Positions 16,577 to 25,828 of a DNA stretch of 62,145 nt are shown one piece after another. Each line of letters starts with the position of its first letter. The first letter of the stretch is position 1. Source of the DNA: CAYUVA01 sp964448115 [NCBI: uncultured bacterium] (GTDB taxonomy: Bacteria > CAYUVA01). The stretch is from assembly GCA_964448115.1 (NCBI GenBank), contig CAYUVA010000023.1, positions 1-62,145 on the forward strand, given 5' to 3'. The notes under the pieces were generated by a model that did no database searches, was not told the DNA's origin, and was given only the letters and a program-made list of their open reading frames with translations. The position numbers and the translations under genes are program-made.

Positions 16577-17875
16577 TTACTTATTGTCCAGGATCGTATT
16601 TTTTAGATTTGTCCTATCGAAGATAGCGCCCTCGATGTTTGCGCCGGACAGATTTGCATTCTCAAGGTTGGCGCCGGTGAAATCAGCCCCGCTCAAGACC
16701 GCACCCTCCAGATTAGACTCTGAGAGATCGGAGCCAGAGAAATCGGTATTGCTGTAATTTGCTCCCATAAGGTCGCAGCCAATCATAATGCACTCGGTAA
16801 TCTCGCTGTTCATTCCCTCGGCGAAAGTGAGTCTTACATCCTTCATTATCGATCCCTTGAAGAGGACGCTATTCATCTGGGAGCCTGTAAAATCAGAGTG
16901 TTCCAGGTTAGAGTTTATGAACTGTGCCTTGTTGGTTATTGCTCCGGTGAAATTGCAGCCAGTGAAATTGCAGTTATCGAATATCGCTGAGTCCAGATTA
17001 GACCCCTCGAAGCTGGTCAGCTTGAAGTTTGCTCCGCTCGCCTTTGCATCCTTTAATTTACTGTTACGGATTGTCGCCTTGGGTAGGTTGGCATTAGAGA
17101 AATCTACACCTACTAATGTAGCATTGACAAATAAGGCTTTTTCGAGGTCCGCATTGAAGAACTTTGCCCCGATCAGGTTAGCCTTGGTGAAATCAACCTC
17201 GTGCAGATGTGCTTCCTTCAAGCTAGCCCCCATTGCCAGGACACCTCTGAATCTCGCCTTACCTGCCTCGATCCCATCGAGTATGGCGCCAATCAACCTG
17301 CTGTTATCCAGGGCGCATCGCTCCATAACACAAAGCTCCATGTGCGCTGATGTGAGGTTGCATTCCTTGAAGATCGCTCGCTTCATAGTAGCTCCGCGCA
17401 GCTTGCATGCCTCCATATCGACATCATCGAACCTGCCCTCATTCAAGTCGGAAAGCACAAGCAACACCCCCCGCAGGTTGGAGCTTCTAACCTTTACGCT
17501 ATGCAGGTCAGCCTCGCTAACATCAATGTCCTCGATCTGAGCCTTATCGAATATGGCACCAACTAGAGATGATCTCTTCAAGGAGGTCTTTCTGAATTTG
17601 GTGTGGGTAAAATCAGCTCCATTCATATTCGCTGATTCCAGGAACACCTCATCGAGGGTGGTAAAAGAGAACTTGCTGTATTCGAGATTTGCCCCCGAGA
17701 AATTGACCCGCTTGAGCTTGGCGCCGGTGAAAATCGCACCCACCAGGTCAGAGCGTGAGAAGTTGATGCTCGATATGATAAGCCCCATGAAATCGGCGCC
17801 AGTAAGATCAAGCTCGGAGAAATCGTCCCGCCTCTTGAGCTTCTCGACGATCTCGCTGTTTGAAAATACGCTCAT
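16577..17875 (-). CDS. Pentapeptide-repeat protein
   Basis: Almost all of the 432 residues follow the A/S-D/N-L/F-x-x pentapeptide pattern (for example L-D-L-T-G-A-D-F-M-G, A-N-L-E-N-A-N-L-S-G-A-N-I-E-G-A-I-F), predicting one continuous right-handed quadrilateral beta-helix of roughly 18-20 coils. No catalytic domain, signal peptide or transmembrane segment is visible, so it is likely a soluble cytoplasmic binding protein. It resembles the C-terminal part of the kinase at 5551-7698. Pentapeptide proteins such as Qnr/MfpA mimic DNA and bind gyrase, but most have no known role, and this one lacks features that would assign it. The codon pattern creates a long false antisense frame. Confidence 0.92.
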   Translation of the reverse strand: MSVFSNSEIVEKLKRRDDFSELDLTGADFMGLIISSINFSRSDLVGAIFTGAKLKRVNFSGANLEYSKFSFTTLDEVFLESANMNGADFTHTKFRKTSLKRSSLVGAIFDKAQIEDIDVSEADLHSVKVRSSNLRGVLLVLSDLNEGRFDDVDMEACKLRGATMKRAIFKECNLTSAHMELCVMERCALDNSRLIGAILDGIEAGKARFRGVLAMGASLKEAHLHEVDFTKANLIGAKFFNADLEKALFVNATLVGVDFSNANLPKATIRNSKLKDAKASGANFKLTSFEGSNLDSAIFDNCNFTGCNFTGAITNKAQFINSNLEHSDFTGSQMNSVLFKGSIMKDVRLTFAEGMNSEITECIMIGCDLMGANYSNTDFSGSDLSESNLEGAVLSGADFTGANLENANLSGANIEGAIFDRTNLKNTILDNK

Positions 17876-17958
17876 CGTAACCTACTGGCTAATGTCCGTC
17901 TTCTTTATCGTAATCTTAAACATCTAATTTCACTCGTAGTTACAATTAGATTTCATGG

Positions 17959-18567
17959 TCAAATCGCTCCAGAGACCTCGCTTGTACCATCCTCTTTGCC
18001 CAGGTCATCCTTATTTTTCATATCCATCGTCTTGTAAAATATAAACACCAGACCGGCTATGAACACTGCGCCGGCTAGAATCAGAAAACCGGTGAATCCT
18101 AGAAGATTTTTACCCTGGTAAAATAAAGGGCTAGTGCCTGTAAGATACTGCTCAAAGGTGCCGACATGAATCAATCGATCAAATCCCCATACCAGTATGG
18201 TTACGAGATCGAAAATAGCAAGGGCGAGGATCACCCAGAATATAAGCATCCGTTCTAGCTTCACCAGGCACCATCCGATCGTATATCCGATCGCTGCTGC
18301 CACGAAATAGAAGTAAAAAAGCCAAATCGGCAGCCATCGAAAGCTATCGGCTGTATTCAGCGTGTACATCATGGACCAATCAGGATACCTTATCCACAGG
18401 TAAACACCGAGCGGAACGAATATGATCGCCTCAAAGAGCATTAGCAAGCCGAACCTTTTATTCAGATACATCCTATCGGATTTGACGATCTGTCTTCGTC
18501 CGGCAATGGTTAATCCCATACCGACTATAAGGCTAAGATATAGGTCAAGAGGTACTGTAGTCCTCAC
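17959..18567 (-). CDS. Multi-pass membrane protein of unknown function
   Basis: The 202-residue protein has five predicted transmembrane helices: about 6-22, 39-61, 82-104, 108-130 and 151-175. A hydrophilic tail rich in Asp/Lys/Glu ends it (M-K-N-K-D-D-L-G-K-E-D-G). Conserved-looking features are aromatic-rich loops (W-I-R-Y-P-D-W-S-M-M-Y) and a W-L-F-Y-F-Y-F stretch. I do not recognise the family. The frame begins with GTG at 18567 after a purine-rich AAGGGGG that lies very close; a downstream Met at residue 17 is the alternative start. It precedes the pentapeptide gene by 83 bp on the same strand. Confidence 0.65.
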   Translation of the reverse strand: MRTTVPLDLYLSLIVGMGLTIAGRRQIVKSDRMYLNKRFGLLMLFEAIIFVPLGVYLWIRYPDWSMMYTLNTADSFRWLPIWLFYFYFVAAAIGYTIGWCLVKLERMLIFWVILALAIFDLVTILVWGFDRLIHVGTFEQYLTGTSPLFYQGKNLLGFTGFLILAGAVFIAGLVFIFYKTMDMKNKDDLGKEDGTSEVSGAI

Positions 18568-18746
18568 CCCCTTGCTGAATCGATATTAGCAATACATATT
18601 GTCATACCTTGACTATATTTGTTACCAAACAATCAAGCCTAACCATTTTTATCCTTAATTTAAATATAAGTATATGGGCAAGTTAAGTCAACAGAAAAAC
18701 AGGAATAGATAACTTACTCCCATTAAAAATTGTAAACCAGCTCCAC

Positions 18747-18941
18747 TCAGCCGGCTGCTTTTTGGATCTTACCTGCCTTGATACACTTGGTGCATACATA
18801 AATCCTTCTAGTGCCGCCGTTATCGCGAACTCGCACCCGTTGAAGATTCACATTGAATCTTCTTTTAGTAACATTATGAGCATGGCTGATGTTATGTCCA
18901 TACATGGGTCTTTTTCCACATACATGGCAAACCTTTGACAT
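18747..18941 (-). CDS. rpmB: 50S ribosomal protein L28
   Basis: The 64-residue product is a complete bacterial L28. It carries the zinc-ribbon form: C-H-V-C-G-K-R-P at residues 5-12 and [10 protein letters not shown] near the C terminus, with the family segment [13 protein letters not shown]. It is monocistronic here, not beside rpmG. A promoter candidate lies upstream at 18993-19021. Keeping the four cysteines suggests the zinc-dependent paralogue type. Confidence 0.96.
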   Translation of the reverse strand: MSKVCHVCGKRPMYGHNISHAHNVTKRRFNVNLQRVRVRDNGGTRRIYVCTKCIKAGKIQKAAG

Positions 18942-18992
18942 ATCTATATCATCCTTTCGTCCGCTATGTTATTTTCATTACAGCAAGCTAAG

Positions 18993-19021
18993 AGTATTGC
19001 GTAATTCTTATAAAAAAGCAA
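18993..19021 (-). promoter_or_regulatory. Promoter candidate for rpmB
   Basis: On the minus strand TTGCTT (19021-19016), 17-nt spacer, AATACT (18998-18993), about 50 bp upstream of the rpmB ATG. Confidence 0.45.
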
Positions 19022-19140
19022 GCCTTTTATCAGTTAAATTTTAATTCCGACATAAGAGATGAAAAAATGCATAGCAGGTTAGCTAAAAGCGAGAATTACA
19101 CGGAAGAATCGCAGACTCAACTGATAAGCTTTAAACCCTA

Positions 19141-19192
19141 CTGTCATGCCAGCAAAGCCTGTCCTCGCCAAGGTAAGGAGCGGGCATCCAGC
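19141..19192 (+). repeat. TGTCATGCC...GGGCATCCAG intergenic repeat-like element
   Basis: The stretch begins CTGTCATGCCAGCAAAGCCT and ends AGCGGGCATCCAG. It resembles the widespread bacterial intergenic element with the frame CTGGAT-CCCGC...GCGGG-ATGACAG. It is an imperfect palindrome between the M16 peptidase gene and rpmB. A second, diverged element is at 33648-33790. Confidence 0.45.
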
Positions 19193-19235
19193 CTTAAAAT
19201 GCTTAAGTGAATAGCATTAGCCTAAAGCACCAAGC

Positions 19236-21845
19236 CTACTTTGCCAGCTCTGGCTTGGAGGTAATGATGACCATTGTATAATTATTAAGGTACTTCTTGG
19301 CTGCCTGCATGACATCCTTTGCCTCCAGCGAGTTGATCCTTTTCTCCAGGTCATCGAAGTTCTTGTAACCAAGCCCGAACAGCTCATCGGTGGCGCGTTT
19401 CTCTGCCTGATCGCCATTGGTCTGACTTCCATAGACCATCTTGGCAGTGAGAACCATGTTTTTCCCCCGCTGAAGCTCATCATCGGGGACTGGCTCCGAT
19501 TTTATTCTTTCTAGCTCTTCGAGGATAATATCTCGAGTTTTGAGTATCTCCTCCGGGGCAGAGGCAGCGTATATGCCGAAATACCCTTTATCATTCAAAG
19601 GTGCATCATAGGCATGGATTGCATATACGAGCTGGCTGTTGCGAAGCCTATCATGCAGCCTTCCGCCTGGCATATACATGCCTGAAAGAACAGCATCCAA
19701 CAGCATCAGGTCATAGCGATCCTTCTCTTTCCGATTGATGCCCTCGAAGCCGAAGAATATGAAAGCCTGCGCCTTATCGAGTTTCTCAATGAATACCTCG
19801 TTCTTGGTATGGTGAATTGATCGGTTGAAGCGAGGTGGCTTGAAGTTGATAGCCTTAAAGTCGGCGAATTCATTATCAACCAGCTTTTTCATGTCTCTTT
19901 CATTGATATCCCCGAAGATAGCCATGACCATGTTATCAGGCACACAGTACTTGCTATGGAATCCAAACAGCGCGCTTTGGTCTATTCGTTTAATGCCCTT
20001 CTCGGTTCCAAGTTTAATCCTTGAATAGGGATGACCCTTCTTGAAGTTCTTTTCCAGGAATATGCTGAAGGCTGCACCCCAAGGATCATCGAGGTATCTT
20101 TGGATCTCGTTTAGCACCACTTTCTTTTCCTTCTCGATCTCATCCAGCGAGAAAGCAGGGTACATTATGATATCAGCAAGCAGATCCATCATTATCTCGC
20201 TGTCCTCAGCCAGGAAACTGGCATGGACTCCGAAGCTGTCGTATCCACCTTCGGTCCAGAGCTTGGCGCCTAGGGAATCGACCAGAGATGCTATATCCTG
20301 CGCGGTGCGGCTAGTTGTACCTTTCTTGAGCATCCTTGCCATGAAGTTGTTGATACCGGCTACCTTCTCATCCTCGACACGCAAGCCGGCATTGAAATAG
20401 ATTCGAACTTCAACGGTCGGTGCAATCGAATTCTCCTTTGTTAACAAGGTAATGCCATTGGAGAGCCTGTGGCGGGAAACATCTGAGATACTTGATTTCT
20501 TTGCCTGGTAGGTCTCCTTCTCCAACTTTTGCGCCATCTCTTTTGGAACCAAGGCGGTAGTGGTCATATTATCTTCTTTAAGGTATTTCTTGGCAACTCG
20601 CAGGATATCCTCGGCAGTAACCCTGTTTATGTTCTCGACATAGACCTTAGAATAATCGGGATCTCCCATTGCCATTACATCATATCCGATGCTTCTTGCC
20701 TGATCCTCAACCCTCTGGTTTTGGAAGTAGTAATCGCTCAGCTTCTGTTTCTTTGCCACCTCCAGCTCCTGCTCGGTTACCAGCGTATTGGTTACCAGCT
20801 CTAATTCTTCCATTATTGCCTTTTCGGCAAGCTCGAAGAATTCGGGTTTCATCTCTGCATAGACGAGGAATATACCCCCATCATAGTTGGGTGTGTAGCT
20901 GCTGGTACTGATTGCGCTTACCAGCCCGCGCTGGTCTTTTATCTTCTTGACCAGTCGGCTGCTGTCCCCATTGGAGAGGATATAAGAGAGCACATCCAGC
21001 GGATAAAGATCCGGGTGTTGATAAGGCACGGTATGAAATCCCTTGTACAGATAAACCAGCTTCGTATCCCAACCCTTGATAGCTCTCCTGGGCGCATTTT
21101 GTGGCGGTTCGGTAGGGATGGTTACGGGGAGAAGGGTACGGCGGGGGAACTGCTCGCACATCTGCTCGATAGTCTCCATTGCCCTCTGTGCATCAACATC
21201 ACCAACCACTACCAGGACTGTATTTTCTGGCACATATCTTTTCTGGTAGTATTTTAATATATCATCTCGGGTCAAACCCTTGAATAGCTCCTCGTACCCG
21301 ATCACAGGATATCGAGTAGGATGCACCAAGAACATGGTCTCATATAGAAAATTCCATCCTGCATGTTGGATATCGTCATAGGTATGCCTGATCTCGTTTA
21401 ATATTATGCCCCTTTGTGTCTCCACCTCTTCTTCTGGAAAGGTGGCATTGAATACGCCATCGAGGGTGAGATCGAGTGCCTTCTCGAAGTTCTGCGCTGC
21501 CGTGGTGCGGTAGTAGCCGGTTACATTCTTGGAGGTATAGGCATTTGCTGCATTGCCCAGTTCCTCATCGATGCGTTCTATCTCCTGTTTGGTGCGGGTC
21601 TTGGTGCCGTCTCCTGCCAGGTGCTCGAAGTAATGGCTGATCCCGGCACCGAGATATTCCTCCTCGTGTATGCTGCCGGTCTTGACAAAGACATGGATGG
21701 TTACGATAGGTGCATTGTGGTTTTCCTTGACCACGGCGATCATGCCGTTGTCCAAGGTCTTCATTAGCGGCGGTTGTGCATAGCTCATTGTTACCGTTCC
21801 TACCAGGATGGTTAACATTAATAGTTTAATTATCGGATTCTTCAT
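19236..21845 (-). CDS. Exported M16 zinc metallopeptidase with two M16 modules
   Basis: The 869-residue protein begins with a signal peptide (cleavage probably after S-Y-A, residue 23). The first M16 module has the inverted zinc motif H-Y-F-E-H at residues 71-75 and the distal Glu in I-I-L-N-E-I-R-H. The second module (from about 455) keeps the fold but has N-N-F-M-A-R in place of the zinc motif, so it is the inactive half, as in fused pitrilysin/mitochondrial-processing-peptidase-like enzymes. It should degrade peptides in the periplasm. AAGGAG precedes the ATG. trpS ends 50 bp upstream on the same strand. Confidence 0.93.
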   Translation of the reverse strand: MKNPIIKLLMLTILVGTVTMSYAQPPLMKTLDNGMIAVVKENHNAPIVTIHVFVKTGSIHEEEYLGAGISHYFEHLAGDGTKTRTKQEIERIDEELGNAANAYTSKNVTGYYRTTAAQNFEKALDLTLDGVFNATFPEEEVETQRGIILNEIRHTYDDIQHAGWNFLYETMFLVHPTRYPVIGYEELFKGLTRDDILKYYQKRYVPENTVLVVVGDVDAQRAMETIEQMCEQFPRRTLLPVTIPTEPPQNAPRRAIKGWDTKLVYLYKGFHTVPYQHPDLYPLDVLSYILSNGDSSRLVKKIKDQRGLVSAISTSSYTPNYDGGIFLVYAEMKPEFFELAEKAIMEELELVTNTLVTEQELEVAKKQKLSDYYFQNQRVEDQARSIGYDVMAMGDPDYSKVYVENINRVTAEDILRVAKKYLKEDNMTTTALVPKEMAQKLEKETYQAKKSSISDVSRHRLSNGITLLTKENSIAPTVEVRIYFNAGLRVEDEKVAGINNFMARMLKKGTTSRTAQDIASLVDSLGAKLWTEGGYDSFGVHASFLAEDSEIMMDLLADIIMYPAFSLDEIEKEKKVVLNEIQRYLDDPWGAAFSIFLEKNFKKGHPYSRIKLGTEKGIKRIDQSALFGFHSKYCVPDNMVMAIFGDINERDMKKLVDNEFADFKAINFKPPRFNRSIHHTKNEVFIEKLDKAQAFIFFGFEGINRKEKDRYDLMLLDAVLSGMYMPGGRLHDRLRNSQLVYAIHAYDAPLNDKGYFGIYAASAPEEILKTRDIILEELERIKSEPVPDDELQRGKNMVLTAKMVYGSQTNGDQAEKRATDELFGLGYKNFDDLEKRINSLEAKDVMQAAKKYLNNYTMVIITSKPELAK

Positions 21846-21895
21846 TTATCGACTCCTTTATGATTATAGGTCTTTGCAATTTAAAAAAAGTTACA

Positions 21896-22900
21896 TTAGC
21901 TATTACTCCTGAGCAATCCCATCGCCTCCTTGACCGTTTCCATAGTCTGGTTGGCGACCTGGTTGGCTTTCTTACTACCCTCTTTAAGCACATCCATCAC
22001 ATAGTTTTTATTTGTTAAAAGCTCCTTGCGTCTTTGTTGGTGTGGCTCCAGGTATTTCACCAGGTTGTCAGCGAGCATCTTCTTGTCCTCAACGCAGCCG
22101 ATGCCAGCCTTACGGCATTCTTCATTGACCATCTCGCACTGCTCCTTGCTGGAGAAGAACTTGTGGTACGAGTAAACATTGCAAATCTCAGGATTGCCGG
22201 GGTCTTTCTTCGTTTTCCTGGCTGGATCGGTGATCATCTGCATCACTTTCTGCCTTATAAACTCCGGGGAATCACTGAGCAAAATGGAGTTGTTGTAGCT
22301 CTTGCTCATCTTTCTATTATCAATGCCAAGCAGCTTGGGAAACTCGGTGAGCTTAGCCTGTGGTTCTGGCAGGATTTCCTTCCCGTATAGGTGATTGAAT
22401 CTCCGCGCCACCTCCCTGGTAAGCTCTATATGAAAAAGCTGATCCTCTCCGACTGGCACCAGGTTAGCCCGGTATATCAGTATGTCCGCTGCCTGCATCA
22501 ATGGATACTGCAAGAAGCCGATGGTGGTAAGGTCCTTACCCTCGATCTCGGCGATCTGCTGCTTGTAGGTGGGTACCCTCTCCAGCCAGGGGATTGGGGT
22601 AATGAAGCTGAACAACAGGGTTAACTCGGCATGAGCCGGCACCCAGGACTGAATGAAGATGGTCGCCTTCTCTGGCGAGATGCCCGCAGCCATAAGATCG
22701 ACCATGTTATCGAATGTCCACTCTCGAATCAGGCTAGGATCGCTATATTCGGTGGTCAGGGCGTGGTTGTCAGCCGAGAAGTAGAAGCAATCATACTGAT
22801 CCTGCATTGCCCGGAAGTTATCCAGCGCACCGAGCAGGTTGCCCAGGTGCAGCTTTCCCGATGGTCGAAGACCGCTTAATACTCGTAGCTTTTGGGTCAT
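21896..22900 (-). CDS. trpS: Tryptophanyl-tRNA synthetase
   Basis: The 334-residue class I synthetase charges tRNA-Trp. The HIGH-type motif appears as G-K-L-H-L-G-N at residues 16-22 and the K-M-S-K-S loop as R-K-M-S-K-S-Y-N-N near 200. L-Q-Y-P-L-M-Q-A-A-D-I-L and G-E-D-Q are further family landmarks. Length is normal. The M50 protease gene ends 15 bp upstream, so they are likely co-transcribed, followed by the M16 peptidase. Confidence 0.97.
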   Translation of the reverse strand: MTQKLRVLSGLRPSGKLHLGNLLGALDNFRAMQDQYDCFYFSADNHALTTEYSDPSLIREWTFDNMVDLMAAGISPEKATIFIQSWVPAHAELTLLFSFITPIPWLERVPTYKQQIAEIEGKDLTTIGFLQYPLMQAADILIYRANLVPVGEDQLFHIELTREVARRFNHLYGKEILPEPQAKLTEFPKLLGIDNRKMSKSYNNSILLSDSPEFIRQKVMQMITDPARKTKKDPGNPEICNVYSYHKFFSSKEQCEMVNEECRKAGIGCVEDKKMLADNLVKYLEPHQQRRKELLTNKNYVMDVLKEGSKKANQVANQTMETVKEAMGLLRSNS

Positions 22901-22915
22901 CCTTTTAATTACTCT

Positions 22916-23545
22916 TTAGGCAAGTGGAAAGTTTAACAACAAGGAGCTAATGAAGCCTATTATCGGTCGGATTATGCCATATAGGATGCCGCTTAGCATC
23001 AATAGCACAAGGATCAACATTCCATAAGGCTCCAGCTTGTATATGAACATTGCCTGCTCCCTGGGGAGAATCGCTGCCAGGACACGACTACCGTCAAGCG
23101 GAGGCACCGGGAGTATATTGAACACGGCAAGGACGATATTAAGAATCACACCGTAGAAAAACATCATCATAATCGGCTCAGCTATTGATGCAGATAACCC
23201 ACTCAAAGCAAGCAACCTTAGAAGCAAGGAAAATATCACCGCATTCACCAGGTTTATCACCGGTCCAGCAGCAGCCACTATGCCCATATCGCGCACCGGA
23301 TTCTTGAAGTACCTGGGATCAACCGGAACGGGTTTTGCCCAGCCGAAGTAAAAGATAAACATCATCATAGTCCCAATCACATCGAGGTGTTTTATCGGGT
23401 TAAGGGTAAGCCTGCCTTGCATATCCGCAGTCGGATCGCCTAATCGCTTGGCAACATAGCCATGCATATACTCGTGCACGGTCAGCGCCCATAGAACCAT
23501 CGGTATCATTAGCAGTATCCGCTGCGGATCAAGCCCTGAAAACAT
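22916..23545 (-). CDS. Site-2-protease-like M50 membrane metalloprotease
   Basis: The 209-residue intramembrane protease has the zinc motif H-E-Y-M-H at residues 24-28 within the first helix and the third ligand in P-V-P-P-L-D-G-S-R. Four to five transmembrane segments are visible. It is the short, PDZ-less subgroup common next to trpS and segregation/condensation genes (scpA/scpB) in many bacteria. The substrate is unknown. Start chosen at the ATG 23545. Confidence 0.92.
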   Translation of the reverse strand: MFSGLDPQRILLMIPMVLWALTVHEYMHGYVAKRLGDPTADMQGRLTLNPIKHLDVIGTMMMFIFYFGWAKPVPVDPRYFKNPVRDMGIVAAAGPVINLVNAVIFSLLLRLLALSGLSASIAEPIMMMFFYGVILNIVLAVFNILPVPPLDGSRVLAAILPREQAMFIYKLEPYGMLILVLLMLSGILYGIIRPIIGFISSLLLNFPLA

Positions 23546-23619
23546 TATACCTAGCTCCTTATTCGCCTTTGCATGTCTTCAATTCCATATAACCTTTAGA
23601 TTATGACCCATATTCCTCA

Positions 23620-25686
23620 TTAAGGCAAGTGGTAGGTATTGGAGACATAGGTGCTCATGCCGGTGCCATCGCTCACCACCTGATGCTTTCCATCAGGGAA
23701 TGCCCTGACTAAGGCTAAAAGGACGCTAAGTCGCTGCCATGCCTTGACTCCGCTGGTTATCACAAAAGTACATGGGGTATTGAGTTCGCCTGAATCGAGG
23801 CCTTCGGCGATCTGCTCGGTGCATAAGAATCTGAGCCTTTCTCCCAGCCCAAATCCGCGAACTCTCAGGTCCATCAATATCTCCTCGCTGCAGTTACCGG
23901 ATATCCAGTATATGGTATGGTTTCCGGGTGCTTGCTGGGCAGCCTTCATATCAATGTTTGCCGGCTTATAGCGGTAGTTGGCAGGGACGAACAGATAATG
24001 ATGATAAAGATTTGCTGCAAGTACTATCGGCAGGATCGCTGTAACGGAAAGCAATGTCCTTTTATCGAAGCCATCATGCCCGATGTGCAAGCTCTTGATC
24101 AACTCACTTGCAGCCACCCCGGCAAACAGTGCCCAGAAGACCCAAAGGATATGCAGCCTAGTGATGTTGTAAACTGCCCGATCCTGGTTGATTACAGCCA
24201 CGAATGCTAATGTAACCAGATATAACAAGGCTATAATAAGCCCTATCGGCTCCCGATGAGCCTTGAATAACAAGGAGAAGAAGCCGAGAATGACCAGGCA
24301 GCCACTGATCGCATCGAGAATATCACCCGCCTCATAATGACCACAAGCGCGAAATGAGATCGGTATCCTCAGGGCGCTCAGTATCTTGGCAGTGGTCATA
24401 TTCCTGCTCACCTTAAGTTCCAGCTTTTGGGGCGCATTATCCCAGTCTGGGCGGAAGACCGGGGCATCGATTAGATTAAGCGGTACCAGAAGATTAACTA
24501 TAAATCCCTTTGTATTGCTTTGGGCTAAAAGGGGCATGAATGCCACCATAAAGCCGATAATAATGACAAACAACATGATTGTCGAGCGCCGCGGAGAATT
24601 GAACAAATAGAATAATGTTATGGCTATGATATAAAAAATCACTATACGCGAGGGATGGTATATATAATAGCCAAGCCCAGCCACCAATCCGGACCAGAAT
24701 GCTAAGACATAATTGCCATCCCTAAGCGCCCATAGAGCCAAAAACAACCCCAAGGCTGCCGGGAAGATAACCATCGCATTGTCATATCCGATGTGAGAAA
24801 AGGAGATATTATAATGAGCAAAGGCGTAGATGCAGACCCCTATGATCGCTGCGGTCATCCCTGCCAGCAGCCTTACCAGGAGATATATCGGCAGTATCGA
24901 TGCCAGGGTTATTATCACCGAGCTAGCCTTCCAGCTAAAGATCCCACAACCGAGAACCTTCATTATCGCCGCCATGATGATGTAAACCAGATCCGGATGG
25001 TAGCTGTAGCCTCCACCGAAATAATTCAAGTCAAGAAGTATGAATGAAAACGGTTTGTTACAATTGACCGAGCCGGTCTCGTAAAAGCCCCATTCATCCC
25101 CGATACTCGAGAATCTCCATGACAGTAGGTCATTGGTGTAGATAAGATAGCAGCCGATTATTAGACAACCCAAGAAGATAACCTCTTTGTAGCCTATCGG
25201 CGACCTGAGCCGCTTCATCTGCGCAAGCTCATAGAGCGCAAAGCCGATGCTGATGATTGCTATACTGCAAAGCCAAAGATATAGATGCCATCTCTTGTAA
25301 TTGCTTCCATGAAGCGAGACCGACTGGTAGCTGACCATGGTCAAGCCGATAATGATGAGAAATGCTGACACGATTCTGCGCTGTTTGCCGCCTTCTATCT
25401 TGGGCATTGATAGCTCCAGGCGGCGATGTGAATTGGCTACTCCGAAGATTAACCCGCCTAGCACCACAAGCATCAAACCTAAAGAATACAGGCTGCCAAA
25501 CCGTTTTATGGAGATGATAAACAATGCCAATTCCCTTATCTTGTGCACCAGACCTTCAAACCAGGGGAAGGTCCTTACAAAGCAAACCTGGTCTGAATAC
25601 TCGGTAAAGGTTAGAAGCAGCAGCTTACCGAGTATTGCGAGTGCTATGGCTGTAACTACAAGATATATTTGGAGTTTTTTAGGCAT
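23620..25686 (-). CDS. GT39/ArnT-like polytopic glycosyltransferase
   Basis: The 688-residue protein has about 12-13 transmembrane helices, an acidic D-E in the first large loop (S-S-I-G-D-E-W-G-F-Y-E-T-G, about 195-207) and a C-terminal soluble domain of about 130 residues. This layout fits the GT-C superfamily (PMT/ArnT/GT83-like) that moves sugars from polyprenyl-phosphate donors on the outer face of the membrane. The acceptor is unknown. The GT2 enzyme at 14515 could make its donor. No operon partner is closer than 75 bp. Confidence 0.78.
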   Translation of the reverse strand: MPKKLQIYLVVTAIALAILGKLLLLTFTEYSDQVCFVRTFPWFEGLVHKIRELALFIISIKRFGSLYSLGLMLVVLGGLIFGVANSHRRLELSMPKIEGGKQRRIVSAFLIIIGLTMVSYQSVSLHGSNYKRWHLYLWLCSIAIISIGFALYELAQMKRLRSPIGYKEVIFLGCLIIGCYLIYTNDLLSWRFSSIGDEWGFYETGSVNCNKPFSFILLDLNYFGGGYSYHPDLVYIIMAAIMKVLGCGIFSWKASSVIITLASILPIYLLVRLLAGMTAAIIGVCIYAFAHYNISFSHIGYDNAMVIFPAALGLFLALWALRDGNYVLAFWSGLVAGLGYYIYHPSRIVIFYIIAITLFYLFNSPRRSTIMLFVIIIGFMVAFMPLLAQSNTKGFIVNLLVPLNLIDAPVFRPDWDNAPQKLELKVSRNMTTAKILSALRIPISFRACGHYEAGDILDAISGCLVILGFFSLLFKAHREPIGLIIALLYLVTLAFVAVINQDRAVYNITRLHILWVFWALFAGVAASELIKSLHIGHDGFDKRTLLSVTAILPIVLAANLYHHYLFVPANYRYKPANIDMKAAQQAPGNHTIYWISGNCSEEILMDLRVRGFGLGERLRFLCTEQIAEGLDSGELNTPCTFVITSGVKAWQRLSVLLALVRAFPDGKHQVVSDGTGMSTYVSNTYHLP

Positions 25687-25770
25687 TTCTTAGGATTTCC
25701 ATCATAGTATATATGTTATTGCGATATTGTTTCTGTTTTCTTTGCGTTTGTTGCACCTCGCATGATTTAC

Positions 25771-25806
25771 TTTCTTTGTGCCTTTGTGCCCTAGTGTTTA
25801 GAGAGC
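25771..25806 (-). repeat. Dispersed AACCACAAAGGCACAAAG repeat, copy 3
   Basis: The plus strand reads TTTCTTTGTGCCTTTGTGCC followed by CTAGTGTTTAGAGAGC, with a preceding TTCTTTGCGTTTG at 25738. It occupies the gap between the GT39-like and peptidase-MA genes. Confidence 0.6.
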
Positions 25807-25828
25807 TTGCAACTGAGACTGCCATCGA

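Noticed and set aside
16788-17540. Long plus-strand open frame of 250 codons
   Set aside because: It is the exact antisense of the pentapeptide-repeat gene; the regular codon pattern suppresses stops. The translation is low-complexity Ser/Ala/Pro and lacks a ribosome site.
18942-19235. Possible tRNA or small RNA in the gap between rpmB and the M16 peptidase gene
   Set aside because: No cloverleaf or strong stem was found; only the TGTCATGCC repeat-like element and the rpmB promoter are visible.
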